Positions 27,818-36,824 of a stretch of DNA of 64,000 bases are shown one piece after another (the stretch's first letter is position 1; each line of letters opens with the position of its first letter). This DNA comes from Paramagnetospirillum caucaseum. GTDB lineage: Bacteria > Pseudomonadota > Alphaproteobacteria > Rhodospirillales > Magnetospirillaceae. The notes beneath the pieces were generated by a model. It saw only the letters and a list, made by a program, of their open reading frames with translations. It was not told the DNA's origin and did no database searches. The stretch lies in NCBI RefSeq assembly GCF_000342045.1, contig NZ_AONQ01000002.1, forward strand, positions 1-64,000, in the 5' to 3' direction. Both the position numbers and the translations under genes were made by a program.

Positions 27818-30328
27818 TTATTCCCCGGCGTTCTGGAACTGCCCGGCCCGCTCGGGATAGGGACCCAGCGGCAGGCGCACCGTGACCTTGGTGCCGGCCC
27901 CCTTGGTGCTGGCAATGTCGAGATGGCCGCCATGCAGTTCGACGAAGGCGCGGACCAGCGGCAGGCCTAGGCCGGTGCCGTCGTAGCGGCGCGACAGGCT
28001 GCCGTCCACCTGGCGGAAGGGCAGCATGGCCACCACCACCTCGTCGTCGCTCATGCCGATACCGGTATCGGCGACGGTGAAGCCCACCTCGTCGCCCATC
28101 ATCTCCACTGAGACCTCGACGCTGCCGCCCTCGGGGGTGAACTTCACGGCGTTGGACAGCAGGTTGACCAGAATCTGCAACAGCCGGCGACGGTCGGCCC
28201 ACAGGGTGGGAACGTCCTCGGCCACCCGGGTTCCCAGGAACAGGCCGCCGGCATCGGCGCGGCTTTCCACGATGCGCACCGCGGCGCCGACCACTTCCGC
28301 CGGCTCCACCGGCGCCATGTCGAACTCCATCTGGCCGGCCTCGATCTTGGCGATATCGAGGATGTCGTTGATCACCGCCAGCAGATGGCGGCCCGAGGCC
28401 AGGATATCGTTGACGTAGCCGGCATAGCGGGCCGAGCCCAGGGGGCCGAACATCTCGGCGGCCATCACCTCGGAAAAGCCGATGACGGCGTTCAGCGGGG
28501 TGCGCAGCTCGTGGCTGACATTGGCCAGGAATTCGGTCTTGGCACGGTTGGCCAGATCGGCCTGCTCCTTGGCGGCGACCAGTTCGCGCTCGGCGCGGAT
28601 GTGCTCGGCGATCTCGGCCTTCAGGGCCTCGGTCCGCTGGTGGACGCGGCGCTCCAGGCTTTCATTGACCATGTGCAGCAGGCGCTCGGCGGCGATACGG
28701 CCGGTGATGTCGCTGCCATAGACGTTGACCACCCCCACGCCCGGCAGGGGCACCAGCACCAGCGACAGGATGCGGTCGCGCACCGTGACCTCGATCTCCG
28801 ACTGCGAGCGGGAGTCCAGGGTCTCGGTAATGCTGCCCTTCCAGTCCTCGGGCAGCAAGCCGCCCAGGTCGATGCCCCAGAATTCCAACAGCCGCGACGC
28901 GGCCTGATTGGCATGGGTCACCACGCCGTCGCTGTTGACCCGCAGCACCGGATTGGGGTCCTGGGACGGAAACTGGGCGAAGATGGCGATGGATTCCTCG
29001 GCCTTGCGCCGCGCGGTGGCATCCTCCACCAGGATCAGGCCGGCATCGACGGTACGGGCCAGCATGGTCTCGAAGATGCGGCCCTCCTCGCCCTCGCCCA
29101 CCTGCACCACGTCCGTGCCGCTGATGCGGGCCTGCAGGAAGGGTTCCAGCCCCCCGGCGGCCTCGGCGAAGCCCTGCATGACACTGTTCTCGGCCCGCGG
29201 CCCGGCATCGGTGACGCGGATGACGCCGATCCCCATGACCTCGGTGACCGAGTGCAGCAGCCGCAGCCGTTCGTTCTCGGTGGAAAGGGTCATCTGCTCG
29301 GTCAGCAGGCCGATGCGCGCCTCCTCCTCCTCGCGCAGGGCCTGACGCGAGCGCCGGACCTCGGACACCAGGGTTTCCACCTCGCTCTCCAGATGGGTCA
29401 GCTCGTCGATGCCGGGCTCCTTGCTCTCGGCCCCGAACACCTGATGGGTCATGGCGGCGACCCGCCGGGCCGACTTGCGGATTCTCCACGCCACGTAGAC
29501 CAGGGCGGCGAAGAACAGCGAACTGAGGCCGGCGCCCATGATGGTCCGGCTGGAGCGCTCCATGGCGATCAGCGGCTCGCTCATCACCCGCTGGCGGTCG
29601 CGCGGCAAGGCGGTCGCGAACGCCAGGCCGGCATGCCCCTCTCCCGCCCCCAGCACCTTGGGCCCGGCGATCAGGAAGGCCTCGCCCCACCCGCTCAGGC
29701 TGGACCGGGCGGCATGGTTGCCGACCTCCCCGGCATGGGCGACCACCCGTCCCCCCGCCGGCTCGCTCGCTACCAGGACGAAACCGCGGTCGAGGAAATG
29801 CCCCATGGTCGTCTGCAGGAAACCGTCGTCGATCACCGAGACCACCGCCACCCGGCGCTCGTCCCCGCCGGCCAGGGGTGCCGCCGAAATCAGGACGGCT
29901 CCGGACTCGAGGGGAACAATGCGCTGAACCCGTCCGGGCGGCAGGCCGGCGAGCACCGCCGCCAGTCCGGCGGGGATGGTCCGCCCCCCCAGCGCCCACA
30001 GCCGGGGCTCGCCCGATGCCAGGGTGGCGAGGATGTCAACAGGGGGAAACGCGCCGCTTTCGTCCCGGCCCGGCAGCCAGTTCGGCTCACCGTCGGCGCC
30101 GACGCCCTCCAGCCGGCCGACCAGACCGGCCAGGGCCTGATGGGAACGCAGCATGCCCTCGAGACGCAAGACGTCGCGCCCGGCCTTCTGCTCCAGGCGC
30201 TCCACCAGGAGGCGGTCGACCAGAGCGGCCAGGTTGCGCTGATGCACCAGTTCGAGAATCGCCCACAGCGCCACGCAAACGGCCATGCCGAGAAGCACCA
30301 GCCTCACCATGAGGCCGTGCCGGTTCAT
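27818..30328 (-). CDS. Large membrane sensor histidine kinase with PAS domains
   Basis: 836 residues. A membrane helix lies at about residues 7-28, then a periplasmic sensor region of about 220 residues, then a second helix ([17 protein letters not shown]). A coiled linker follows, with two PAS-like regions (around 380-450 and 455-580). DHp H-box [18 protein letters not shown]. HATPase N box [15 protein letters not shown]1 [10 protein letters not shown]2 [12 protein letters not shown]. The start at 30328 is behind GGGGAGCAGGG. No receiver domain and no adjacent regulator; the signal is unknown. Confidence 0.9.
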   Translation of the reverse strand: MNRHGLMVRLVLLGMAVCVALWAILELVHQRNLAALVDRLLVERLEQKAGRDVLRLEGMLRSHQALAGLVGRLEGVGADGEPNWLPGRDESGAFPPVDILATLASGEPRLWALGGRTIPAGLAAVLAGLPPGRVQRIVPLESGAVLISAAPLAGGDERRVAVVSVIDDGFLQTTMGHFLDRGFVLVASEPAGGRVVAHAGEVGNHAARSSLSGWGEAFLIAGPKVLGAGEGHAGLAFATALPRDRQRVMSEPLIAMERSSRTIMGAGLSSLFFAALVYVAWRIRKSARRVAAMTHQVFGAESKEPGIDELTHLESEVETLVSEVRRSRQALREEEEARIGLLTEQMTLSTENERLRLLHSVTEVMGIGVIRVTDAGPRAENSVMQGFAEAAGGLEPFLQARISGTDVVQVGEGEEGRIFETMLARTVDAGLILVEDATARRKAEESIAIFAQFPSQDPNPVLRVNSDGVVTHANQAASRLLEFWGIDLGGLLPEDWKGSITETLDSRSQSEIEVTVRDRILSLVLVPLPGVGVVNVYGSDITGRIAAERLLHMVNESLERRVHQRTEALKAEIAEHIRAERELVAAKEQADLANRAKTEFLANVSHELRTPLNAVIGFSEVMAAEMFGPLGSARYAGYVNDILASGRHLLAVINDILDIAKIEAGQMEFDMAPVEPAEVVGAAVRIVESRADAGGLFLGTRVAEDVPTLWADRRRLLQILVNLLSNAVKFTPEGGSVEVSVEMMGDEVGFTVADTGIGMSDDEVVVAMLPFRQVDGSLSRRYDGTGLGLPLVRAFVELHGGHLDIASTKGAGTKVTVRLPLGPYPERAGQFQNAGE

Positions 30329-30646
30329 CAACCCTGCTCCCCGAGGCCCGCTCATTCTCGCCTCTGCGATGCCACGCCAGATTAAACCAAAGAATATGAC
30401 ACATCCCTATGTATTAGGGAGGCGCCTCGAAACGGCTTTGAAACAATTGATCGACCGATGACATGAAGAAGCCCGATATTGTTAAGGATTCTCACACACT
30501 CACCAGACTCTGTCTAGTCCCGCACGAGTTGAATATTGTAACGAACTCATTGCTCTAGATGACATTTATCACCCCCGGATGCAATCCATCACCGCCTATT
30601 GACATATATCATTAGAATTGGGTTTGTCGCCGCAGGTGCCGATGGT
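30329..30646. promoter_or_regulatory. AT-rich divergent control region between kinase and pgpA
   Basis: 318 bases without a gene, clearly more AT-rich than the surroundings. It holds a small perfect inverted repeat TCCCTA-N5-TAGGGA (30404-30420) on the kinase side and two FNR-like boxes on the pgpA side (listed separately). No small ORF or RNA gene was recognised. Confidence 0.5.
30559..30612 (+). promoter_or_regulatory. Two FNR/CRP-like boxes upstream of pgpA
   Basis: ATGAC-ATTT-ATCAC (30559-30572) and TTGAC-ATAT-ATCAT (30599-30612) resemble the FNR consensus TTGAT-N4-ATCAA at 7 and 8 of 10 positions. They are nearly the same sequence, exactly 40 bases apart. The second also carries a TTGACA that could serve as a -35 element, but no good -10 follows. 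Binding by FNR or a relative is inference. Confidence 0.4.
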
Positions 30647-31159
30647 ATGGTGGGACCGCTCCATGGAGGCCCTCCTTTGCCCTATCGCCGCCCCGGCATT
30701 TCCGCCCTGCATCCCGCCACCCTGGTTTCCACCTGGTTCGGCGCCGGCCTGCTGCCCAAGGGGCCGGGAACCTGGGGCTCGGCCGCCGCCCTGCCCTTCG
30801 CCTGGGGGCTGACGGCGGTGGGAGGACGGGGCCTGCTGCTCGCCGCCGTGCTGGCCTGTTTCGTCATCGGCTGGTGGTCGTCCTCGCTCTATGTCCGCCT
30901 GACCGGCGCCGAGGACCCCGGCGAGGTGGTCATCGACGAGGTGGCCGGGCAATGGCTGGTGCTGCTGGCCGCGCCGCTCGATCCCCTGTCCTATCTGGCC
31001 GGCTTCGCCCTGTTCCGGGCCTTCGACATCTGGAAGCCCTGGCCGGTAGACTGGGCCGACCGGCGGATCGGCGGCGGATTGGGCATCATGCTCGACGACA
31101 TCCTGGCCGGGCTGTACGGAATGGGATTGCTGATCCTCTTCAACCACGTGCGGAGTTGA
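30647..31159 (+). CDS. pgpA: Phosphatidylglycerophosphatase A
   Basis: Membrane phosphatase that makes phosphatidylglycerol from PGP. 170 residues from the ATG at 30647. Family motifs: GAGLLPKGPGTWGS, EDPGEVVIDEVAGQW and FRAFDIWKPWPVDWAD, with membrane segments between. The frame is open to a TTG at 30599 and the RBS at 30647 is weak (AGGTG), so the start is uncertain by up to 16 codons. Overlaps nothing; pncC follows 2 bases later. Confidence 0.9.
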   Translation: MVGPLHGGPPLPYRRPGISALHPATLVSTWFGAGLLPKGPGTWGSAAALPFAWGLTAVGGRGLLLAAVLACFVIGWWSSSLYVRLTGAEDPGEVVIDEVAGQWLVLLAAPLDPLSYLAGFALFRAFDIWKPWPVDWADRRIGGGLGIMLDDILAGLYGMGLLILFNHVRS

Positions 31160-31161
31160 GC

Positions 31162-31653
31162 ATGCTGCCCTCCCGCCTGACCGAACTGGCCGCCCTGGTG
31201 CTGCGGAGCGCCGGACAGCGGGGCGAGCGCCTCGCCACCGCCGAATCCTGCACCGGCGGGCTGGTGGCGGCGGCGCTGACCGCCATTCCCGGCTCGTCCT
31301 CGGTGGTGGACAGGGGCTTCGTCACCTATTCCAACCAGGCCAAGACGGAAATGCTGGGCGTTCCGCCCGAGTTGATCGCCGCCCATGGCGCGGTCAGCCG
31401 TCCGGTGGCCATCGCCATGGCCGAAGGCGCCCTCGGCCATTCCCATGCCGACATGGCGGTTTCCATCACCGGCATCGCCGGCCCCCAGGCCGACGGAACG
31501 GACAAGCCGGTGGGGCTGGTGCATTTCGCCCTGGCCCGGCGCGGCGCGGCAACGCGGCACGCCGAACACCGCTTCGACGGCGACCGGGACGCGGTCAGGC
31601 TGCAGGCGGCGCTGACCGCTCTTGGGCTGTTCTTGCCGCCACCAGCGACCTGA
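31162..31653 (+). CDS. pncC: Nicotinamide-nucleotide amidase (CinA C-terminal domain)
   Basis: Deamidates NMN for pyridine nucleotide salvage. 163 residues; only the CinA C-terminal domain, as in stand-alone PncC/YdeJ. Motifs: ATAESCTGGLVAAALT, GFVTYSNQAKTEMLGV and ITGIAGPQADGTDKPVG. ATG at 31162 with GGAG 7 bases upstream, directly after pgpA. The last 59 bases overlap the end of the convergent gene at 31595. Confidence 0.9.
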   Translation: MLPSRLTELAALVLRSAGQRGERLATAESCTGGLVAAALTAIPGSSSVVDRGFVTYSNQAKTEMLGVPPELIAAHGAVSRPVAIAMAEGALGHSHADMAVSITGIAGPQADGTDKPVGLVHFALARRGAATRHAEHRFDGDRDAVRLQAALTALGLFLPPPAT

Positions 31654-31924
31654 GAATGGCCAGCGGCACGGTGGGCGCCTCCGAGACGATGTGCAGCCCC
31701 TCGCCCGACAGCAAGGCGTAGGGGAACATTCCATTGGCGCCGTATCCCAGGTGCAGCCTCATGCCGGGCACCACCGTTTCCACCAGGGCGCGGCAATCGG
31801 GAACCGAGGCGGTGAACGGCGCCGGGGCGACGCCGAAGGCCGCCGCCAGATCGCCGTCGAGCCCGCTCTCGGCCCCGGTCGCCTGCATCAGCCGCCGCTC
31901 CAGTCCGCGCCAGTCGCTTGCCAT
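31595..31924 (-). CDS. Small protein resembling the phage ABA-sandwich domain family
   Basis: 109 residues. The pattern LERRLMQATGAESGLDGDLAAAFG ... FTASVPDCRALVETVVPG ... TVPLAILRSLVAA resembles small alphaproteobacterial and phage proteins of the ABA-sandwich type, which have no known function. It is antisense to the last 59 bases of pncC, so both 3' ends are shared. Family assignment is from memory of the pattern and is tentative. Confidence 0.6.
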   Translation of the reverse strand: MASDWRGLERRLMQATGAESGLDGDLAAAFGVAPAPFTASVPDCRALVETVVPGMRLHLGYGANGMFPYALLSGEGLHIVSEAPTVPLAILRSLVAARTAQERSAPPAA

Positions 31925-32024
31925 TATTCCTCCAAGCGGTCCATGGACGAACCCGCGCCTCCCAGCCTATCTTGTCCGCCAGCCCCGTCACAGCCACTTT
32001 CACAGATAGTGGGAGAGTTCCACC

Positions 32025-33707
32025 ATGTCCCTGTCCGGCCCCGCATCCCGTACCGGCGGCGAGATTCTCGCCGATGCCCTGATCGGCCAGGGGGCCGATA
32101 CCGTGACCTGCGTGCCGGGCGAGAGCTTCCTGCCCTTCCTCGACGCCGCCTGGGACCGCCGCGACCGCCTCAAGGTGCTGGCCTTCCGCCACGAAGGCGG
32201 CGCCGCCTATGCCGCCGAGGCCCACGGCAAGCTGACCGGCCGCCCCGGCGTGTGCTTCGTCGGGCGCGGCCCCGGCGCCACCCATGCCTCGGTGGGAGTG
32301 CACACCGCCTTCCAGGATTCCACCCCGATGGTCCTGCTGATCGGCCAGGTGGATCGGCCGTTCCGGGGGCGCGAGGCGTTCCAGGAGGTGGAACTGGCCC
32401 AGATGTTCCGGCCCCTGGCCAAGCGGGTCGAGGAGATCACCTCGCCCGACCGCCTGCCCGAGGCGGTGGCCCGCGCCTTCGCCGCCGCCCTGGGCGGGCG
32501 CCCCGGCCCGACGGTGCTGATCCTGCCCGAGGACATGCTGGCCGAGCGCGCCGTCGTCGCCGACGTCGGGCGCCTGCCCCCCGCCCTGCCCCATCCCGGC
32601 CCCTGCCGCCTGGACAAGATGGTGGAGTTGCTGGGCCGGGCCGAGCGCCCGCTGATGCTGGTGGGCGGCGGCGGCTGGAACGCCGAAGCCGCCGGCCTGA
32701 TCACCCGCTTCGCCGAGGGCTGGAGCCTGCCGGTGGCCGCCTGCTTCCGCCGCCAGGACATCGTCGACAACGATTCGCCCGCCTATGGCGGCGAGCTGGG
32801 CTATTCCATGGCCCCCAGCCTGGGAGCACGGGTGCGGGAAGCCGATCTGATCCTGGCGGTGGGCACCCGCCTGGGCGACATCGACACCCATGGCTACAGC
32901 CTGATCGAAGCCCCGAACCCCAGGCAAATCCTGATCCACGTCTTCCCCGAGGCCGAGGAACTGGGCCGGGTCTACCGCCCCCATCTCGCCATCGTTTCCG
33001 CCATGCTGCCCTTCGCGCGGCGCGCCGCCGAACTGGAAGCGCCCCCCGCCCCCCGCTGGGCAAGCTGGGCGCAAGCGGTGCGCGCCGACCATCTGGCCAA
33101 CCGGGTGCCCCATCCCTGCCCCGGCACGCTGGACATGGGGCTTGTGATGGCCGAGATCGAGTCCCGCCTGCCCGACGACGCCATAATCTGCACCGGCGCC
33201 GGCAACTATACCGGCTGGCCGCAGCGTTTCCACCGCTTCCGCCGCTATCCCGGCCAGCTGGCCCCGGCCAACGGCTCCATGGGCTACGGCCTGCCCGCCG
33301 CCCTGGCCGCCAAGGCGCTGTACCCTGAGCGCATGGTGCTGGCCTTCGCCGGCGACGGCTGTTTCCTGATGACCGCCCAGGAACTGGCCACCGCCAAGCT
33401 GCACAATCTCGCCCCGGTCATCCTGGTCATCGACAACGGCATGTACGGCACCATCCGCATGCATCAGGAGGCCAGCCATCCCGGTCGCGCCCTGGCCACC
33501 GATCTGGCCAATCCCGACTTCGCCGCCCTGGCCGCCTCCTACGGCGCCTGGACGGCACGGGTGGAGCGTACCGAGGATTTCACCGCCGCCTTCGATCAAG
33601 CCCTGGCCGCCGGGCGCCTCGCCCTGCTGCATCTGGTCCTCGATCCCGAGGCCATCACCACCCGCACCACGCTCACGGCCATCCGAGAAAAGGCCGCGAA
33701 AACGTAA
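32025..33707 (+). CDS. Thiamine-diphosphate-dependent enzyme (acetolactate synthase-like)
   Basis: 560 residues with the three-domain POX/ALS layout. The catalytic Glu is in FRHEGGAAYAAEA. The middle domain has LMLVGGGGWN. The ThDP/Mg motif GDGCFLM ... IDNGMYG begins at about residue 443. ALS regulatory features are absent and the downstream partner is an aldehyde dehydrogenase, so a 2-oxoacid decarboxylase or related carboligase is as likely as acetolactate synthase. ATG at 32025 with GGGAGAG. The stop is 10 bases from the ALDH start. Confidence 0.85.
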   Translation: MSLSGPASRTGGEILADALIGQGADTVTCVPGESFLPFLDAAWDRRDRLKVLAFRHEGGAAYAAEAHGKLTGRPGVCFVGRGPGATHASVGVHTAFQDSTPMVLLIGQVDRPFRGREAFQEVELAQMFRPLAKRVEEITSPDRLPEAVARAFAAALGGRPGPTVLILPEDMLAERAVVADVGRLPPALPHPGPCRLDKMVELLGRAERPLMLVGGGGWNAEAAGLITRFAEGWSLPVAACFRRQDIVDNDSPAYGGELGYSMAPSLGARVREADLILAVGTRLGDIDTHGYSLIEAPNPRQILIHVFPEAEELGRVYRPHLAIVSAMLPFARRAAELEAPPAPRWASWAQAVRADHLANRVPHPCPGTLDMGLVMAEIESRLPDDAIICTGAGNYTGWPQRFHRFRRYPGQLAPANGSMGYGLPAALAAKALYPERMVLAFAGDGCFLMTAQELATAKLHNLAPVILVIDNGMYGTIRMHQEASHPGRALATDLANPDFAALAASYGAWTARVERTEDFTAAFDQALAAGRLALLHLVLDPEAITTRTTLTAIREKAAKT

Positions 33708-33717
33708 GGGAGGCACC

Positions 33718-35205
33718 ATGGACGTCTCCGGCCTGCTGGCCCGCCTGGGCCTTTCCCCGCCGAACGGCCCGCTGGAGGTCCGCTCACCCATCCATGGCCA
33801 GGTCATCGCCTCGGTCCCCGTCACCACCGATCCCGCCCGCGCGGTCCAGGCGGCGGCCGAGGCGTTCGCCGCCTGGCGTGTCGTTCCGGCCCCGAAACGT
33901 GGTGAACTGGTCCGCCTGCTGGGCGAGGAACTGCGCCGCGCCAAGCCCGACCTCAGCCTGCTGATCACCCTGGAAAGCGGCAAGATCCTCCAGGAGGGCC
34001 TGGGCGAGGTGCAGGAGATGATCGACATCTGCGACTTCGCGGTCGGCCTGTCGCGCCAGCTCTACGGCCTGACCATGGCCACCGAGCGCCCCCGCCACCG
34101 TATGATGGAGACCTGGCATCCGCTGGGGCCGGTGGCGGTGATCACCGCCTTCAACTTCCCCGCCGCCGTATGGGCATGGAACGCCGCCCTGGCCCTGGTC
34201 TGCGGCGATCCGGTGATCTGGAAGCCGTCGGAAAAGACCCCGCTCACCGCCCTGGCCGTCAACGCCCTATTGACGCGGGCCGCCGAGCGTTTCGGCGGGG
34301 TGCCGAACGGCCTGTCACAGGTGGTGATCGGCGGGATCGAGGCGGCGCGCACCCTGGCCGACCACAAGGGGATACCGCTGGTCTCGGCCACCGGCTCCAC
34401 CGCCATGGGCAAGGCGCTGGCGCCGCGCATCGCCCGGCGCCTGGGCCGCTCGCTGCTGGAACTGGGCGGCAACAACGCCGCCATAATCTGTCCCTCGGCC
34501 GACCTGGATCTGGTGGAGCGCGCCGTGCTGTTCGCCGCAGCCGGCACCGCCGGCCAGCGCTGCACCAGCCTCCGCCGCCTGATCGTCCATCACTCGGTCC
34601 GCGACCGGCTGGCGGAGCGGCTGAAGGCCGCCTATGGCCGCATCCGGGTGGGCGATCCCCGCGATCCCGCCACCCTGGTGGGGCCGCTGATCGGGGCCAA
34701 GGCCTATCAGGCCATGCGCCACGCTTTGGCCAAGGCCGGCGCGGCCGGCGCCACCGTCACCGGCGGCGAGCGGCTGGCGGTGGGCGGCTGGAACCAGGCC
34801 TTCTACGTCCGCCCGGCTTTGGTGGAGGTCCGGCGGCAGACGGAACTGGTACGGTCGGAGACCTTCGCCCCCATCCTCTACGTCATGGGCTATGAGCGGC
34901 TGGAACAGGCCATCGCGCTGAACAACGGCGTCCCCCAGGGGCTGGCGTCGTCCATCTTCACCCGCGACCTGGGCGAGGCCGAGGCCTTCCTGGCCGCCTC
35001 GGGCAGCGATTGCGGCATCGCCAACGTCAATATCGGCCCCTCGGGCGCCGAGATCGGCGGGGCATTCGGCGGCGAGAAGGACACCGGCGGCGGCCGCGAA
35101 TCCGGGTCGGATGCCTGGAAGGCCTATATGCGCCGCGCCACCAACACCATCAATTACGGTCGCGACCTGCCGCTTGCCCAGGGAATCGTCTTCACCACCG
35201 AGTAA
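33718..35205 (+). CDS. ALDH7-family aldehyde dehydrogenase
   Basis: 495 residues; closest in motif to piperideine-6-carboxylate/alpha-aminoadipate semialdehyde dehydrogenases (AmaB, ALDH7). Catalytic Cys at about residue 282 in TAGQRCTSLRR, general base Glu near 248 in LELGGNNA, and the C-terminal GGAFGGEKDTGGGRESGSDAWK block typical of ALDH7. GGGAGG precedes the ATG. Operonic with the ThDP enzyme; together they could decarboxylate a 2-oxoacid and oxidise the aldehyde. Confidence 0.87.
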   Translation: MDVSGLLARLGLSPPNGPLEVRSPIHGQVIASVPVTTDPARAVQAAAEAFAAWRVVPAPKRGELVRLLGEELRRAKPDLSLLITLESGKILQEGLGEVQEMIDICDFAVGLSRQLYGLTMATERPRHRMMETWHPLGPVAVITAFNFPAAVWAWNAALALVCGDPVIWKPSEKTPLTALAVNALLTRAAERFGGVPNGLSQVVIGGIEAARTLADHKGIPLVSATGSTAMGKALAPRIARRLGRSLLELGGNNAAIICPSADLDLVERAVLFAAAGTAGQRCTSLRRLIVHHSVRDRLAERLKAAYGRIRVGDPRDPATLVGPLIGAKAYQAMRHALAKAGAAGATVTGGERLAVGGWNQAFYVRPALVEVRRQTELVRSETFAPILYVMGYERLEQAIALNNGVPQGLASSIFTRDLGEAEAFLAASGSDCGIANVNIGPSGAEIGGAFGGEKDTGGGRESGSDAWKAYMRRATNTINYGRDLPLAQGIVFTTE

Positions 35206-35340
35206 TGCCAAACTGCGATGAGCCCGACTTATCGCAGTTTGGTTAGGCGCAAAGCGCCGCGCGCCTTATGGCGCGGAAGGCCCGCCCGGCGATTGAGGGC
35301 GTTGCGGTGAGCGGTTTCGATCACCGCAACTTGGTATAAC
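35206..35340. repeat. Palindrome-rich intergenic repeat element
   Basis: The element contains two perfect inverted repeats: CAAACTGCGAT with an 11-base loop (35209-35241) and GTTGCGGTGA with a 10-base loop (35301-35330). Between them lie a smaller CGCGCC-TTAT-GGCGCG hairpin and a GC-rich core. The ends are imperfectly related to each other in inverted orientation (CCAA-x-x-TGCG). A 23-base core segment (35270-35292) recurs with slight change at 38087-38110. It may act as a terminator for the ALDH gene, though no T-run follows. Confidence 0.6.
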
Positions 35341-35401
35341 GTCACACTTTGTCGCGGCTCGCCCGTTGCGGAACGGCGGAAAATCCAGCACATTCGCCGT
35401 C

Positions 35402-36061
35402 ATGAACGAGATCAGCGCCCCCCTCGCCCCCTTGCCCAAAACGGGTGAACCCAAGATGGAGAAACTCGCCGTCGCCGCCGGAGCCGTGCTGTTCCGCCAG
35501 GGCGATACCGGCGACGCCGCCTATATCCTGGAAAAGGGCAAGGTGATGATCTTCCAGCAGGTGGAAGGTCAGCGGGTGGAACTGGACACCATCCGGCCGG
35601 GCGAAATCTTCGGCGAAATGGCGGTGATCGACAGTTCCGAGCGCATGGCCACAGCGGTCGCCGCCAGCGATTGCAGCGTGACCCGCGTGCCGCAGGCGAT
35701 CTTCAACCGCAAGCTGGAAGCCACCGACAAGTTCGTCCGCGCCCTGGTCAACATGTTCATCAAGAACATCCGCACCTCGCACCGCATCTTCGTGCGGCGG
35801 CCGCGCAGTTTCCGCGATAACATCAAGCTGATCCGCTACTTCGCCTTCAACGTCGAGCGCTACGCCAACCTGATCGACGACCGCCCGCTGGGCGACGAGA
35901 TGCTGGCGGCGCTGGAAAAGGTGGAGAAGGCGGTGGCCGAACTGGCCGAAATCGGCAACCGCGCCAAGGACAAGCGCCACGACCACATCATGGAAGACGG
36001 CGACGCCCACAATGTCGGCCTCAAGACCGTGATGAGCACCGAGGGTCAGCGGAAGCTGTAG
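35402..36061 (+). CDS. Cyclic-nucleotide-binding-domain protein without a DNA-binding domain
   Basis: 219 residues. Residues about 18-125 form a cNMP-binding (CRP-type) beta barrel, with the phosphate-binding cassette FGEMAVIDSSERMATAVA. The C-terminal 95 residues are helical and charged (FIKNIRTSHRIFVRRPRSF; ALEKVEKAVAELAEI) and show no helix-turn-helix. It is therefore probably not a transcription factor but a binding or scaffolding protein. ATG at 35402; the upstream region is the palindromic element. Convergent with the small lipoprotein gene. Confidence 0.82.
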   Translation: MNEISAPLAPLPKTGEPKMEKLAVAAGAVLFRQGDTGDAAYILEKGKVMIFQQVEGQRVELDTIRPGEIFGEMAVIDSSERMATAVAASDCSVTRVPQAIFNRKLEATDKFVRALVNMFIKNIRTSHRIFVRRPRSFRDNIKLIRYFAFNVERYANLIDDRPLGDEMLAALEKVEKAVAELAEIGNRAKDKRHDHIMEDGDAHNVGLKTVMSTEGQRKL

Positions 36062-36069
36062 CCTCCCCC

Positions 36070-36336
36070 CTACCGCGCCGGCAGTTCCTCGACGGTCACC
36101 GACGAGCGGCCCGAAGGCGAAGCCGGGGCGCGGACCGGCGGCGGGGGTTCCTCCTCGGCGCGGGCCTGGGGCTGGGATTGCGGCTGAGCCTCGGCTTGGG
36201 CCGCCTGCTCCCCGCCGCGATTGCGCTTGTCCCACTCCTTGACGCCGTGGGCCGCCAGTTCGGCGACGGCGCAGCCCGACAGTCCCGCCATCAGCGATAG
36301 GGCCATCGCCACCCGCATCATGCGCAGGATCGCCAT
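36070..36336 (-). CDS. Small lipoprotein
   Basis: 88 residues. A signal peptide with lipobox LSGC (Cys at about 22) is followed by VAELAAHGVKEWDKRNRG and a Gln/Ala/Pro-rich low-complexity tail. No domain recognised. It follows the cyclophilin-like gene by 5 bases on the same strand. Confidence 0.75.
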   Translation of the reverse strand: MAILRMMRVAMALSLMAGLSGCAVAELAAHGVKEWDKRNRGGEQAAQAEAQPQSQPQARAEEEPPPPVRAPASPSGRSSVTVEELPAR

Positions 36337-36341
36337 CGATC

Positions 36342-36722
36342 CTACTCCGCAACCGCCGCTTCGATGCGGACCAGGGCACCCGCCTCGATGCCGGCGAGGA
36401 AGGCCAGCGGATCGGCGGTACGGCCGAAAATATTGGCGGGAACCGCCAGGCGGATCTCGTCGCCCTCGGAACAGGGCGTCGGGCCATAGCCGATGACGAT
36501 GGACTCGCCCTCGTGGCGGAAGGCCAGTTCCCCGGCCTCGACCACGTCGCGGGCGTCGTCCTCGCGGTCGGCGTGGACCGGCGCCTGGAAATAGACCTCG
36601 CCCTGCCAGGTGGCGGCGCGGGCATCGAACGGCACCGCCGCCAGGACGGCGTCGGCCGTCGCGGTGTCGTAGAGATCGACGTGCAGGACATGGTGTCCGA
36701 TGGAAATCTTCAGCTTACGCAT
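36342..36722 (-). CDS. Cyclophilin-like-fold protein (TM1367/DUF369-like)
   Basis: 126 residues with the beta-rich TM1367 pattern: ISIGHHVLHVDLYDTATADAVLAAVPF, WQGEVYFQAPV, AGELAFRHEGESIVIGYGPTPCS, and VPANIFGR. These proteins have a cyclophilin-like fold, but peptidyl-prolyl isomerase activity is not established. ATG at 36722 chosen for the family N terminus; an ATG at 36752 is possible. Downstream of ackA on the same strand. Confidence 0.75.
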   Translation of the reverse strand: MRKLKISIGHHVLHVDLYDTATADAVLAAVPFDARAATWQGEVYFQAPVHADREDDARDVVEAGELAFRHEGESIVIGYGPTPCSEGDEIRLAVPANIFGRTADPLAFLAGIEAGALVRIEAAVAE

Positions 36723-36824
36723 GCCTTGGCGGTCCCGGATGGTTCCTGTCATGGCTCCAATGTGCCATTTCCCAAGGGAATTGACCAGAAGCACAATAGC
36801 CATACCATATGTAGTGGCTTCGAC

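Noticed and set aside
31326-34028. A 900-codon minus-strand frame opposite pncC and the ThDP enzyme
   Set aside because: The composition is typical of an antisense frame in high-GC DNA. The plus-strand genes have clear motifs and ribosome-binding sites.
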